From contig NZ_FNLD01000001.1 in the NCBI RefSeq assembly GCF_900104085.1, positions 599,048-663,047 of the forward strand: 64,000 nucleotides of DNA, given 5' to 3'. Under the pieces are notes generated by a model, which was not told the origin of the DNA, searched no databases, and saw nothing but the letters and a program-made list of their open reading frames with translations. This document shows, one piece after another, positions 34,286 through 43,458 of the stretch (positions are counted from its first letter, which is position 1; every line of letters begins with the position of its first letter). Position numbers and translations under genes: made by a program. The stretch is from Pseudoxanthomonas sp. CF125. GTDB lineage: Bacteria > Pseudomonadota > Gammaproteobacteria > Xanthomonadales > Xanthomonadaceae.

Positions 34286-34403
34286 ATCATGGAGATCCTC
34301 GGTTACCGGTAATCGCATCACAATGGCGGATTGCTACTGAAATCCCTTCCTGATTCGTTTATTATCAAAGACTAATGCAGCATTCTTAAGGTCTGGTCGA
34401 TAG

Positions 34404-36770
34404 GTGGCAAAGCAGCTTCCGGAAACTTCCAAAGCCAAGGGCGCCAATTCGGCCGCCCGCAAGCAGGCGTCGGCGGTCAATCCGCGCCGCCAGCGCCTGT
34501 GGCGCGATCTTGCGCTGATCGCCATCGCGCCATTGCTGCTCTATCTGCTGGCGAGTCTGTTCACGTATTCGCCCGACGATCCCAGCTGGACGCAGTCCGG
34601 TAGCCTGACCGCACCCATCCATAATCTGGGCGGACGAGTAGGGGCTTGGGTGGCGGCATTGCTGCTTTCGTTCTGCGGCTATGTGGCCTTCCTGCTGCCG
34701 ATCATGCTGGGCGTGGTCGCGTGGATAGCGCTGTTTGGCATGGATACCGATGGCGATGGCGAGGCCGACCTGGGGCCGGCGCTACGCCTGGTCGGCATCG
34801 TGGGCTTCCTGATTTCATCGACTGGACTGCTGTTCATGCGTGACCTGCCCGCCGCGGATTTCTCCGCAGGGCCGGGCGGCATCCTCGGCAAGCTGGTGGG
34901 TAGTTCGCTCAACACCTTGTTCGGCAGCCTGGGCGGCAATCTATTCCTGCTGGCCCTGTTCCTGGTTTCGGTGACCCTGGCCACCGGCCTGTCCTGGTTC
35001 GCAGTGATGGAGCGCATCGGCAAGGGCGTGATGGCGTTGCCGGCGCTGTTCCGCCGCGGCACCCATCAAGCGGCGGAATGGCAACAGACCCGCGTGCTGC
35101 GCGAGGAGCGCGAGGAAGTCCGCAAGGTGGACGCGGTGCAGCGCGCCCGCCGCGAACCCGTGCACATCGAACCGCCGCCGGCACCGGTGATCGAAAAGAG
35201 CGACCGCGCCAAGCGCGAGCAGCAGATCCCGTTGTTCCACGGTACCGGTGGCGACGACTCCGGCATTCCGCCGCTGTCGCTGCTGGACGATCCCAAGCCG
35301 CAGACCCGGGGGTATTCCGAGGAAACCCTGGAAACCCTGTCGCGCCAGATCGAATTCAAGCTCAAGGACTTCCGCATCGACGTGCAGGTGGTCGGCGCCT
35401 ATCCGGGGCCGGTGATCACGCGTTTCGAGATGGAACCCGCGCCCGGCGTGAAGGTCAGCCAGGTCAATTCGCTGGACAAGGACATCGCCCGCGGCCTCAG
35501 CGTGAAATCCGTGCGCGTGGTGGACGTGATTCCCGGCAAGTCGGTGATCGGTCTGGAAATCCCCAATACCAGCCGCGAGATGATCTACCTCAGCGAGCTG
35601 TTGCGTTCCAAGGAATACGACAAGTCGCCCAGCCCGCTGACGATTGCCTTGGGCAAGGACATCGCCGGCCGCCCGACCGTGGCCGATCTGGCGCGCATGC
35701 CGCACTTGCTGGTCGCCGGCACCACCGGCTCGGGCAAGTCCGTTGCGGTCAACGCCATGGTTCTGAGCCTGCTGTACAAAGCCAGCGCCAAGGACGTGCG
35801 CATCCTGATGATCGACCCGAAGATGCTGGAGCTGTCCGTCTACCAGGGCATTCCGCATCTGCTGGCGCCGGTGGTCACCGACATGAAGGAGGCTGCCAAC
35901 GGCCTGCGCTGGTGCGTGGCGGAAATGGAGCGCCGCTACAAGCTCATGAGCGCGGTGGGCGTGCGCAACCTGGGCGGCTTCAACAAGAAGGTCAAGGATG
36001 CCCAGGATGCCGGGCAGCCATTGATGGATCCGCTGTTCAAGCCCAACCCCGATTTGTCCGAAGCGCCGATGCCGCTGGAGACGTTGCCTTTCATCGTTAT
36101 CTTCATCGACGAATTCGCCGACATGATGATGATCGTCGGCAAGAAGGTGGAGGAACTGATCGCGCGCCTGGCGCAGAAATCGCGCGCCGCCGGCATGCAC
36201 CTGATCCTGGCCACGCAGCGCCCGTCGGTGGACGTGATCACCGGCCTGATCAAGGCCAATATCCCCACCCGCATCGCCTTCCAGGTTTCCAGCAAGATCG
36301 ATTCGCGCACCATCCTGGACCAGTCGGGCGCCGAAACGCTGCTGGGCATGGGCGACATGCTTTACCTGCCGCCCGGCACCGCCATGCCCGAGCGCATCCA
36401 TGGCGCCTTCGTCAGCGACGAAGAAGTGCACCGCGTGGTCGAGCATCTGAAAGCCACCGGCAAGGCCGACTACATCGAAGGCGTGCTGGAGGAAATCCAG
36501 ACCATGGGCGACGGCACCGTGGTCGGAGCCACCGGCCTGCCCGAAGCCGCGGCGGGATCGGGCGACGCCGAAAGCGACCCGCTCTACGACGAAGCGGTGC
36601 GCATCGTCACCGAAACGCGCCGGGCCTCCATCTCCGGCGTGCAGCGCCGGCTGAAGATCGGCTACAACCGCGCCGCGCGCCTGGTCGAAGCCATGGAAGC
36701 GGCAGGCGTAGTGACTCCGCCCGAACACAACGGCGATCGCAGCGTGCTGGCGCCGCCGCCGCGCGACTGA
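34404..36770 (+). CDS. ftsK: DNA translocase FtsK
   Basis: Coordinates chromosome dimer resolution with division at the septum. The 788-aa form has four N-terminal membrane helices (about 38-190), a short linker, the RecA-like motor with Walker [12 protein letters not shown] (K445) and Walker [13 protein letters not shown], and the C-terminal gamma winged-helix domain that reads KOPS sequences ([33 protein letters not shown]). The linker is much shorter than in E. coli FtsK, normal for this family. The start is GTG at 34404. Confidence 0.96.
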   Translation: MAKQLPETSKAKGANSAARKQASAVNPRRQRLWRDLALIAIAPLLLYLLASLFTYSPDDPSWTQSGSLTAPIHNLGGRVGAWVAALLLSFCGYVAFLLPIMLGVVAWIALFGMDTDGDGEADLGPALRLVGIVGFLISSTGLLFMRDLPAADFSAGPGGILGKLVGSSLNTLFGSLGGNLFLLALFLVSVTLATGLSWFAVMERIGKGVMALPALFRRGTHQAAEWQQTRVLREEREEVRKVDAVQRARREPVHIEPPPAPVIEKSDRAKREQQIPLFHGTGGDDSGIPPLSLLDDPKPQTRGYSEETLETLSRQIEFKLKDFRIDVQVVGAYPGPVITRFEMEPAPGVKVSQVNSLDKDIARGLSVKSVRVVDVIPGKSVIGLEIPNTSREMIYLSELLRSKEYDKSPSPLTIALGKDIAGRPTVADLARMPHLLVAGTTGSGKSVAVNAMVLSLLYKASAKDVRILMIDPKMLELSVYQGIPHLLAPVVTDMKEAANGLRWCVAEMERRYKLMSAVGVRNLGGFNKKVKDAQDAGQPLMDPLFKPNPDLSEAPMPLETLPFIVIFIDEFADMMMIVGKKVEELIARLAQKSRAAGMHLILATQRPSVDVITGLIKANIPTRIAFQVSSKIDSRTILDQSGAETLLGMGDMLYLPPGTAMPERIHGAFVSDEEVHRVVEHLKATGKADYIEGVLEEIQTMGDGTVVGATGLPEAAAGSGDAESDPLYDEAVRIVTETRRASISGVQRRLKIGYNRAARLVEAMEAAGVVTPPEHNGDRSVLAPPPRD

Positions 36771-36821
36771 TGACGCCGGCAACGACCGCATTCCTGCGGC
36801 ACTCCATCGGATAACCGGAAA

Positions 36822-38780
36822 ATGCGCATGCGACCTATCGCCGCACTGCTGTTGATCGCCTTTTCTTCCGCCACCTTGGCGCAAGAACCGGCGAGCTCGA
36901 CCCAGACGACTGCTCCAACGGAGCCACAGCCCGCCGCCGCGCAGGAACCCGTCAACAGCTTCAGCTTCGTCCGCTACCGTGCCGATTACGAAGTGAAGGC
37001 CGACGCCACCAGCGTGGAAACCAACGAATACGAAATCCTGATCAAGACCAAGGCCGGCGTGGACAACTTCAGCCAGGTGCGCCTGAGCTACAGCGAGAAG
37101 ATGGAGTCGCTGGAAGTGTTGGCGGCTTACACGCTGACGCCCGACGGCGAGCGCCACGACGTGCCGGCGGACAAGATCTACACCCAGGAGAGTTATTCCA
37201 GCGCCTCGGCCGCGATGTACGCCGACCGCAAGGTCAAGGTCATCGTATTCCCCAATCTCTCGCCCGGCACGCGCTTGGTCTACCGCTATCGGCAGAGCCA
37301 GAACGCTCCGTATTTTCCCGGCTATTTCGGCCTGTGGGAAAACCTGAGCCTGTTCACCCAGTACGACGACGCCAAGATCACCCTGAGAGCGCCGAAAAGC
37401 CTGCCCATGCATCTGTACACCCGTGACGTGCAGGGCAGCGATCGCCCCAGAGTAGAGGGGGACACGGCGCACTGGTCATGGACCTATCAGCGCAGGAACC
37501 CGATGCAGAACCAGAACTGGACCGCGGCCGGCTGGGAATACGGCCCCACCATCATGGCCAGCACCTATCCCGATTTCTCCGCGATGGGCCGTGCCTACCA
37601 GCTGAAAGGCGCCGAAGCGGCCGCGCTCACCCCGGCCCTGCGGTCGCGCGCCGACGAGATCACCAAAGGCATCGGCGACAGCCGCGCGCAAGCGGCCGCG
37701 ATCTACGAATGGGTCGCCAAGAACATCCGCTACGTCGCCGTCTATCTGGGCAATGGCGGCCTGGAGCCGAATTCGGCCGACAGCATCCTGGCCAACCGTT
37801 ACGGCGACTGCAAAGACCACACCGTGATCCTGGAAGCGCTGCTGGCCGCCAAAGGCATCGCCAGCACGCCCGTGCTGATCGGCGCAGGCGGCGGGCCGAC
37901 CTTGCCGCCGGTCGCGGTGCTGGGCCGCTTCAACCACGCGATCAACTATCTGCCGGAATTCGATCTTTATCTGGATTCCACCAGCCCGTACGCGCGCTTC
38001 GGCCAGCTGCCCGCCAGCGACCTGGGGGCACCGGTAGTGCACACAGCGGATGGAAAGCTCTCGCGCACGCCCGCCAACAGCCCTGCGGTGAGCGCCTACC
38101 GGGCCGACAGTTTCTACACCTTCACCGCCAACGGCGATGTCAGCGGATATACGCTGCAGGACAGCGGCGCTTCGGGCGAAATCGGTTTGCGCGGCTCGTT
38201 CTCGCAGCTCACCTTGCAAAACCGGGCGCGGGTGGAAGAGTCCATCATGTCCGCTTCCGGCTTCAATGGCGTGGGACGCCTGAAACTGAAAGGCGACGTG
38301 GACGATCTGGGCAAGCCGTTCGGCTATTCGTTCGAGTTCGACGCCACCGACTACGTCGATTTCAGCGTGGTCGGCGGAATGACGCTTCCGGATCCGCCGG
38401 GCGCCGATTCGATGCGCGGCATCTACGCCACCGCTTCCAGCGAAACCAACGCCACGCCGTTCTATTGCAACGACAGCCTGCGGGAAGAAACCTATACGCT
38501 GAAATTCCCTGCGACGGTCCCACTCATCGCCATCCCGCGCAGCAGCCGTTTCAGCAACGCGGCCGGCGAGTATGAAGCCAGCTGGAAGCGGGAAGGGCAG
38601 GTGGTGACCGCTACGCATCGCCTCAGCCTCAACGCCATCCATGGACCCGACAAGCTGTGCCTGCCCGCCGACTATCCTGCTTTCCGCGAGCTCTACCAGT
38701 ACGTACGCCGCGGATTCCGCGCACAGATCGTATACGGGGACTTGAATACGGCGCAGGTTTCAGAGGAGGTTGTGCGCTAA
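36822..38780 (+). CDS. Exported DUF3857 / transglutaminase-like protein
   Basis: A 652-aa protein with a signal peptide (cleavage after TLAQ, about residue 21). A DUF3857 beta-rich domain (about 45-215) is followed by a transglutaminase-core domain with NRYGDCKDHTVIL (catalytic C330) and a likely His-Asp pair in FNHAINYLPEFDLYLDST. The C-terminal part is beta-rich. Relatives in Xanthomonadaceae are numerous and uncharacterised; they may cross-link or cleave envelope proteins. It starts 51 bp after ftsK and ends before a repeat element, so it may be co-transcribed with ftsK. Confidence 0.85.
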   Translation: MRMRPIAALLLIAFSSATLAQEPASSTQTTAPTEPQPAAAQEPVNSFSFVRYRADYEVKADATSVETNEYEILIKTKAGVDNFSQVRLSYSEKMESLEVLAAYTLTPDGERHDVPADKIYTQESYSSASAAMYADRKVKVIVFPNLSPGTRLVYRYRQSQNAPYFPGYFGLWENLSLFTQYDDAKITLRAPKSLPMHLYTRDVQGSDRPRVEGDTAHWSWTYQRRNPMQNQNWTAAGWEYGPTIMASTYPDFSAMGRAYQLKGAEAAALTPALRSRADEITKGIGDSRAQAAAIYEWVAKNIRYVAVYLGNGGLEPNSADSILANRYGDCKDHTVILEALLAAKGIASTPVLIGAGGGPTLPPVAVLGRFNHAINYLPEFDLYLDSTSPYARFGQLPASDLGAPVVHTADGKLSRTPANSPAVSAYRADSFYTFTANGDVSGYTLQDSGASGEIGLRGSFSQLTLQNRARVEESIMSASGFNGVGRLKLKGDVDDLGKPFGYSFEFDATDYVDFSVVGGMTLPDPPGADSMRGIYATASSETNATPFYCNDSLREETYTLKFPATVPLIAIPRSSRFSNAAGEYEASWKREGQVVTATHRLSLNAIHGPDKLCLPADYPAFRELYQYVRRGFRAQIVYGDLNTAQVSEEVVR

Positions 38781-38823
38781 AGCTATCCATCTAGCTTTAT
38801 TCGGATACCCAAGAATATAAATT

Positions 38824-38936
38824 CCCGTTCGTGGTGAGCCTGTCGAACCACGCTTTTCGCGCAACAGAGTGTGTGTGGTAAGCCGGACCTGAAGCACCGC
38901 ACCAAGAGCGTGGTTCGACAGGGCCACCACGAACGG
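38824..38936. repeat. Second copy of the CGTTCGTGGTGAGCC inverted repeat
   Basis: The left arm 38824-38854 is identical over 31 nt to the left arm at 34184. The right arm 38907-38936 matches its reverse complement with two substitutions. The spacer is 52 nt and unrelated to the other copy. The surrounding 294-bp gap before lolA shows no gene. Confidence 0.9.
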
Positions 38937-39074
38937 CTTTACTTAATCCCGGTTCTTTTTACTTAATGCCCCGGTTCCAATGATTCGACGCGATTCATCG
39001 ATGGTCCAGCCAAATCGGTGCGTGTTCAGCTTCAACTCGCGACACTGTCGCCATATCGCTCCCCAGGGATCCTC

Positions 39075-39713
39075 ATGAAACAGCCCCTCCATACGTTTTC
39101 CTTCGGTGTCTTTTTTCTCGGCGCCGCACTGCTGGCAGGCAATGCCTGCGCCGGAGCGCGCGACGACCTGAAATCCTTCACCACCGGCCTCAAGGGCCTG
39201 GACGGGCAGTTCAGCCAGCAGGTCTACGATGCCAAGGGCAAGCTCAAGGAATCCTCCAGCGGCCGCGTGGCCTTGTCCACGCCGCGCCTGTTCCGCTGGG
39301 AATACGCCAAACCGTACCCGCAGCTCATCGTCGCCGACGGCAAGAAGGTGTGGGTCTACGACCCCGACCTCCAGCAGGTCACCGTGCGCGAGCAGGGCAG
39401 CGAAGAACAGAACAGCCCGTTGTCGGCGCTGATCGACCCGGCCAAACTGGATCAGCAGTTCAACGTCAAGGAATCCGGTACCGCCGACGGCCTGCAATGG
39501 CTGACCCTTACGCCGAAGAGCGAGGGCGAGGCCAGCTTCCAGTCCGCACGCCTGGGCTTCGGCAGGGGCGGATTGAGCCGGATGGAAGTGCTCGATGCCG
39601 TCGGCCAGAACACCAAAATCAGCTTCAGCGGTTGGAAGCGCAATCCGGCATTCGCCGCGACCACGTTCAAGTACACGCCGGGCAAGGGTGTGGATATCGT
39701 CGGCGACATCTAA
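39075..39713 (+). CDS. lolA: Outer-membrane lipoprotein carrier protein LolA
   Basis: Periplasmic chaperone that carries lipoproteins from LolCDE to LolB. It is 212 aa with a signal peptide (cleavage after GNACA, about residue 26). The mature domain shows the LolA pattern: FTTGLKGLDGQFSQQVYD, STPRLFRWEYAKPYPQLIVADGKKVWVYDPDLQQVTVR, and the C-terminal FSGWKRNPAFAATTFKYTPGKGVDIVGD. The ATG at 39075 is selected because the signal peptide starts there; an upstream in-frame ATG at 39018 would add an unlikely extension. rarA follows, a common lolA-rarA order. Confidence 0.96.
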   Translation: MKQPLHTFSFGVFFLGAALLAGNACAGARDDLKSFTTGLKGLDGQFSQQVYDAKGKLKESSSGRVALSTPRLFRWEYAKPYPQLIVADGKKVWVYDPDLQQVTVREQGSEEQNSPLSALIDPAKLDQQFNVKESGTADGLQWLTLTPKSEGEASFQSARLGFGRGGLSRMEVLDAVGQNTKISFSGWKRNPAFAATTFKYTPGKGVDIVGDI

Positions 39714-39722
39714 TAAGTCGGC

Positions 39723-39741
39723 CCCCGTATCAAGTACGGGG
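39723..39741 (+). terminator. Short hairpin after lolA
   Basis: CCCCGTA and TACGGGG form a 7-bp stem with a 5-nt loop ten bases after the lolA stop. No T-tract follows, so it is at best a weak or rho-assisted terminator. Confidence 0.4.
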
Positions 39742-39781
39742 CGGGCTCTACGCGGCCGACAGGGCATTTTTCCGCCAAAGC

Positions 39782-39851
39782 GTCGGGGACGTGGCCCCGA
39801 CCTACGTTTTTCGTTCAAGTTCCAAGGCGTCGGGGCGTAGCCCCGACCTGC
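39782..39851. repeat. Two direct copies of the GTAG-type REP element
   Basis: Units at 39782-39805 and 39829-39851 match the right arm of the repeats flanking acnA. Here both copies point the same way instead of forming an inverted pair. They lie in the gap between lolA and rarA. Confidence 0.82.
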
Positions 39852-39890
39852 TTTGCATCGTCTGCGACCGGTGACCGCTAGAATGTCCCA

Positions 39891-41279
39891 GTGGCGAAGC
39901 CGAAGAACAAACTGACCGACGAACCCGATCTGCTCAGCGTGGACCGCACCGCGATGCGTCCGCTGGCCGAGCGCATCCGGCCCCGAACTCTGGACGAAAT
40001 GGTCGGCCAGCGCCGCCTGCTCGCGCCGGGCAGCGCCCTGCGCCGTGCGGTCGAGTCGGGCCATGTGCATTCGATGATCCTGTGGGGTCCGCCCGGTTGC
40101 GGCAAGACCACGCTGGCGCTGCTGCTGGCCAAGTACGCCGACGCCGAATTCAAGGCAATCTCCGCGGTGTTGTCGGGACTGCCCGAAGTGCGGCAGGTAC
40201 TGGCCGAAGCCGCGCACCGTTTCGCCGACGGGCGCCATACCGTGCTGTTCGTGGACGAGGTGCATCGCTTCAACAAGGCCCAGCAGGATGCGTTCCTGCC
40301 GCATATCGAACGCGGCACCATCATTTTCGTGGGCGCGACCACCGAAAATCCGTCCTTCGAATTGAATTCCGCATTGCTCTCGCGATGCCGCGTGCACGTT
40401 ATGGAAGCGGTGTCGCGCGAGGACATCATGGAAGCGATGCGGCATGCCCTGGCCGACGAGGAACGTGGCCTGGGCGGGCAGGGTATCCAGGTATCCGAGC
40501 AGTCCCTGGGCGAAATCGCCGGCGCGGCCGATGGCGATGTACGCCGCGCGCTTACTCTGCTGGAGATCGCGGCCGAACTGGCGCTCGGCGAGGGCGGCGA
40601 GATCACCGAGCAGACCCTGCTGCAGGTGCTCGCGGACCGCACCCGCCGTTTCGACAAAGGCGGCGAGCAGTTCTACGACCAGATATCGGCGCTGCACAAA
40701 TCGGTGCGCAGCTCCAACCCCGATGGCGCTCTGTACTGGCTTACCCGCATGCTGGATGGGGGCTGCGACCCCGGATACCTGGCGCGGCGCATGACCCGCA
40801 TGGCGGTGGAGGATGTGGGCTTGGCCGATCCGCGCGCTTTGCAGATGGCCATCGAAGCCTGGGAAACCTACGACCGCCTGGGCAGCCCCGAAGGCGAGCT
40901 TGCCTTGGCGCAGTTGGTGATCTACCTGGCCAGCACCGCCAAGTCCAATGCCGGTTACGTAGCTTTCGGCGCCGCCAAGCGCGATGTGCGCGAATACGGC
41001 ACCCAGGACGTGCCCATGCATCTGCGCAATGCGCCGACCAAACTGATGAAGGAGCTGGGCTATGGCACCGGCTACCAATACGATCACGATGCTGAGGGCG
41101 GTATCGCCCTGGACCAGACCGCCTTCCCCGATGCGATGGGCGAGCGTGTGTATTACGAACCGGTGGAGCGGGGCATGGAGATCAAGTTGAAGGAAAAGAT
41201 AGATCGCTTGCGTGCGGCTCGTAGCGAAGCGCGGCGCAGCAACGACAAGCCGCGTAGCGGCAAGAAATCAGAAACATGA
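39891..41279 (+). CDS. rarA: Replication-associated recombination protein RarA (MgsA)
   Basis: AAA+ ATPase acting at stalled replication forks. The 462-aa protein carries an N-terminal MRPLAERIRPRTLDEMVGQ block, Walker A GPPGCGKTTLALLL (K72), Walker B VLFVDEVHRFNK, sensor region GATTENPSFELNSALLSRCRV and the C-terminal tetramerisation domain. Translation starts at GTG 39891. Its stop overlaps the crcB start (ATGA at 41276-41279). Confidence 0.96.
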   Translation: MAKPKNKLTDEPDLLSVDRTAMRPLAERIRPRTLDEMVGQRRLLAPGSALRRAVESGHVHSMILWGPPGCGKTTLALLLAKYADAEFKAISAVLSGLPEVRQVLAEAAHRFADGRHTVLFVDEVHRFNKAQQDAFLPHIERGTIIFVGATTENPSFELNSALLSRCRVHVMEAVSREDIMEAMRHALADEERGLGGQGIQVSEQSLGEIAGAADGDVRRALTLLEIAAELALGEGGEITEQTLLQVLADRTRRFDKGGEQFYDQISALHKSVRSSNPDGALYWLTRMLDGGCDPGYLARRMTRMAVEDVGLADPRALQMAIEAWETYDRLGSPEGELALAQLVIYLASTAKSNAGYVAFGAAKRDVREYGTQDVPMHLRNAPTKLMKELGYGTGYQYDHDAEGGIALDQTAFPDAMGERVYYEPVERGMEIKLKEKIDRLRAARSEARRSNDKPRSGKKSET

Positions 41280-41674
41280 GCACAGCTTTGATGCAGGCCG
41301 TCGCAGTAGCCGTAGGCGGCGCGGCTGGTGCGCTGTTGCGCCACGGAGTGAATCTGCTCTTGCCCAGAACCGCACAGCACGCATTTTCCGCTTCCACCCT
41401 GGCCGTAAACGTCGTCGGATGTTTTTTCGCAGGCCTGCTGTTGGTCTGGATATTGCAGCGCAGCGAAACCGATTTCTGGCGTGCACTGCTATTGACCGGC
41501 CTGATGGGCGGCCTGACCACGTTTTCCGCGTTTGGCTTGGACTTGCTGTATTTGGTACGCGCGGAACGCTGGGCCTGGTTGGGCCTGACCGTTTTCCTGC
41601 ACGTCGCATTGGGACTGGTCGCAGTACTGGCAGGCTGGCGGATAGGACAATCAGCGTGGCCGATGCCCGGATGA
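41276..41674 (+). CDS. crcB: Fluoride exporter CrcB/FluC
   Basis: A 132-aa four-helix membrane protein that forms dual-topology dimers and exports fluoride. The signature region NVVGCFFAGLLLVW and TGLMGGLTTFSAFGLDLLYL is complete. The start overlaps the rarA stop by four bases, so expression is coupled to rarA. Consequently there is no room for the fluoride riboswitch that often precedes crcB. Confidence 0.95.
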   Translation: MSTALMQAVAVAVGGAAGALLRHGVNLLLPRTAQHAFSASTLAVNVVGCFFAGLLLVWILQRSETDFWRALLLTGLMGGLTTFSAFGLDLLYLVRAERWAWLGLTVFLHVALGLVAVLAGWRIGQSAWPMPG

Positions 41675-42017
41675 GGCTGCGCAATCGGGCATGTTTTTAC
41701 GCCTGAAATCGCCTCAAAAACGGGCGGTTGCAATCCACGCCTGGCCTTTTTTGTTAACCGTGAAGCGCATGTTTTTCAGCGCCATTTTTCAGCGTATTCC
41801 ATCGAATTTGTCCGGTAGCTGATTTTGGCTGCGTTCTTGGCACGAATTTGTGTAACCGCCGATACAACGCCGCCCGATGGTTTCCCACCCTCTTCATTCA
41901 TTAGTTTTTCTTCACACGACACAAGCGCGCTCATAACAAATCGCATTGTTAATGCGACGAACGTCGCTTGATTGATGCCTCCCCTGGGTATCGGGCCGAC
42001 GTGTCAGGAGAATGGAG
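41675..42017 (+). other. AT-richer intergenic region upstream of the Fap-like operon
   Basis: 343 bp with no credible gene. It begins with a weak GGCG...CGCC stem followed by TTTTTT near 41745-41752 that may end crcB transcription. It then becomes noticeably more AT-rich than neighbouring DNA. A TTCACA (41911-41916) and TAACAA (41934-41939) pair, 17 bp apart, is the best sigma-70-like promoter I can find. AGGAG at 42006-42010 is the ribosome-binding site of the first operon gene. Confidence 0.5.
41942..41967. promoter_or_regulatory. Two overlapping palindromes before the Fap-like operon
   Basis: CGCATT-GTT-AATGCG (41942-41956) is a perfect inverted repeat. It overlaps a second one, GCGACG-AA-CGTCGC (41954-41967). 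They lie just downstream of the proposed promoter and about 50 bp before the first start codon, a position suited to a repressor site or a leader-RNA hairpin. Confidence 0.45.
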
Positions 42018-43346
42018 ATGAGTACAAAAAAGACCTTGATTGCATCTGCGGTCGCGCTCGGCCTGGGATTGGGCGGCCAGGCGTTTGCCGCGGAAAACAC
42101 CGAAAACGGCGCTGGCGAGAATCTGCAGGTAGCGATCGACACGATCACTCTTACGGACAGCAGCGACAACAGCGATAACAGTGACAACAGCGACAATAGC
42201 GATAACAGCGACAACAGCGCCAATGGCGTCGCTTATGCGGACGGCTTCGGCACTGCCGCCGCCAACAATGGCGGAACGGCCACGGCCACCTTCTCGAATT
42301 CGTTCAACCACAGCAAGGCCATCGCCACGACCAAGCTCAATGGCTATGTCACCGATGTGCGCGTGCACGATATCGGTAATGTCGCCAACAACTGGGGCGA
42401 CGCCAATGGCGCCCGCGGCGGTGCCGGCGGCGACGGCTACGGCGGCGAAGGCAACGGCGGCAATGGCTACGGTGGCAATGGCGGCGACGGCGGCGACGGC
42501 GGCAGTGGCGGTTCCGGCGGCGATGCCAACAACGGCAGCGCGTCGGCTGGCGATTCCAGCAACGGCAGCGCCTGGATCGGCGACGCCAACGCCGGCAACG
42601 GTGGCCGTGGCGGACGTTCCGACCACAACGATAGCGGCCGCGGCGGCGATGGCGATGGCGACGGCGGCGATGCGGGCGCGCTCAGCGCGGCCGGCGGCGG
42701 TGACGCTCTTGCCGGCGGCGGCGACGGCGGCGGCTTGAGTGCGGCCGGCGGCGGCGATGGCGACGGTCAGAGCGGACGCGTGCGCGAGCGCGGTGCAGGC
42801 AGCGCGACCAGCGGCGATGCGACCGGAACCGGCGGCGCCGGCACTTCCGGCGACGGCACCGGCACCGGTGGCACCGCAACAGCCAGTGGCGGCGCGGGCA
42901 CCTCAGGTGCGGCCACCTCTACCGGCGGCGCGGGTTCCGGCACGGGCGGCAACAGCGGCGACGTGGCCAGCACCGCGGGCAACGGCGGCGATGGCGGTTC
43001 GGCCACCAATGGCGATGCCACCAATGGCGGCGCGTCCTCCAGCGCGACCAATGGCGATGCGACTGCCGGCGATGGCGCAGTAGGCGCGATGGGCGCCGAA
43101 GGCGGCGTGGGCGGCGATGGCAACGGCGGCACCGGCAATGGCGGCGTCGGCAACGGCGCGGTCGGCGGAGCAGGCGGCAATGGCGGTTCAGTGGCCAACG
43201 ACGCAGGCGCCTTCGACATGTCCAACAACATGACCAGCGTCGGCCAATCGGCAGCGGGCGTCATGGTGGCGGCTCAGAACAGCGGCGCAGCCTCGCTGAT
43301 CCAGCAGGGCATCACCGTGCAAGCCAACCTGACCGTAGGTCCGTAA
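42018..43346 (+). CDS. Gly/Asn/Asp/Ala-rich exported protein, candidate fibre subunit
   Basis: A 442-aa protein with a Sec signal peptide (cleavage after QAFA, about residue 24). Residues 50-67 are six DNS repeats. Residues about 70-125 form a more ordered segment (GVAYADGFGTAAANNGG to VHDIGNVANNWGD). About 130-395 is low-complexity, with runs of GGDGG, GNGG, GGAGT and TNGDA. The last 44 residues turn ordered again (FDMSNNMTSVGQSAAGVMVA, then AQNSGAASLIQQGITVQANL). There is no cysteine. The tail shares an xQN-loop-IQxG-strand pattern with the next two small proteins. FapB/FapC amyloid proteins of Pseudomonas are similarly Gly/Ala/Asn-rich, but I see no direct homology. AGGAG 7 bases before 42018 selects this ATG over one at 42012. 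Likely role (inference): secreted matrix or amyloid-like subunit. Confidence 0.8.
   Translation: MSTKKTLIASAVALGLGLGGQAFAAENTENGAGENLQVAIDTITLTDSSDNSDNSDNSDNSDNSDNSANGVAYADGFGTAAANNGGTATATFSNSFNHSKAIATTKLNGYVTDVRVHDIGNVANNWGDANGARGGAGGDGYGGEGNGGNGYGGNGGDGGDGGSGGSGGDANNGSASAGDSSNGSAWIGDANAGNGGRGGRSDHNDSGRGGDGDGDGGDAGALSAAGGGDALAGGGDGGGLSAAGGGDGDGQSGRVRERGAGSATSGDATGTGGAGTSGDGTGTGGTATASGGAGTSGAATSTGGAGSGTGGNSGDVASTAGNGGDGGSATNGDATNGGASSSATNGDATAGDGAVGAMGAEGGVGGDGNGGTGNGGVGNGAVGGAGGNGGSVANDAGAFDMSNNMTSVGQSAAGVMVAAQNSGAASLIQQGITVQANLTVGP
42165..42218 (+). repeat. Six tandem 9-nt units encoding Asp-Asn-Ser
   Basis: GAYAAYAGY is repeated six times without interruption inside the first gene of the Fap-like operon. 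The units differ only at third codon positions. In-frame expansion or contraction by slippage would change the length of the DNS spacer without breaking the protein. Confidence 0.9.
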
Positions 43347-43458
43347 GCGGTTCGCAACGATGCACCGGTCCGTTACGGCGGCCCGGTGCATCACGCGCAC
43401 GATCGTGCCGGAACGGACGGCGGGCGCGTGCGGAACGCGTGGAAAAGGAGAAACCACC

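Noticed and set aside
34941-37472. An 843-codon minus-strand open frame opposite ftsK and the DUF3857 gene
   Set aside because: It spans two real genes and their gap on the other strand and encodes no recognisable domain.
41675-41760. Fluoride riboswitch near crcB
   Set aside because: crcB overlaps rarA at its start, so no upstream leader exists, and the sequence after crcB does not resemble the motif.
41837-41853. Sigma-54-like TTGGCACG upstream of the Fap-like operon
   Set aside because: The -24 half is perfect, but the base pair 10 nt after GG is TG rather than the required GC, so the -12 element is missing.
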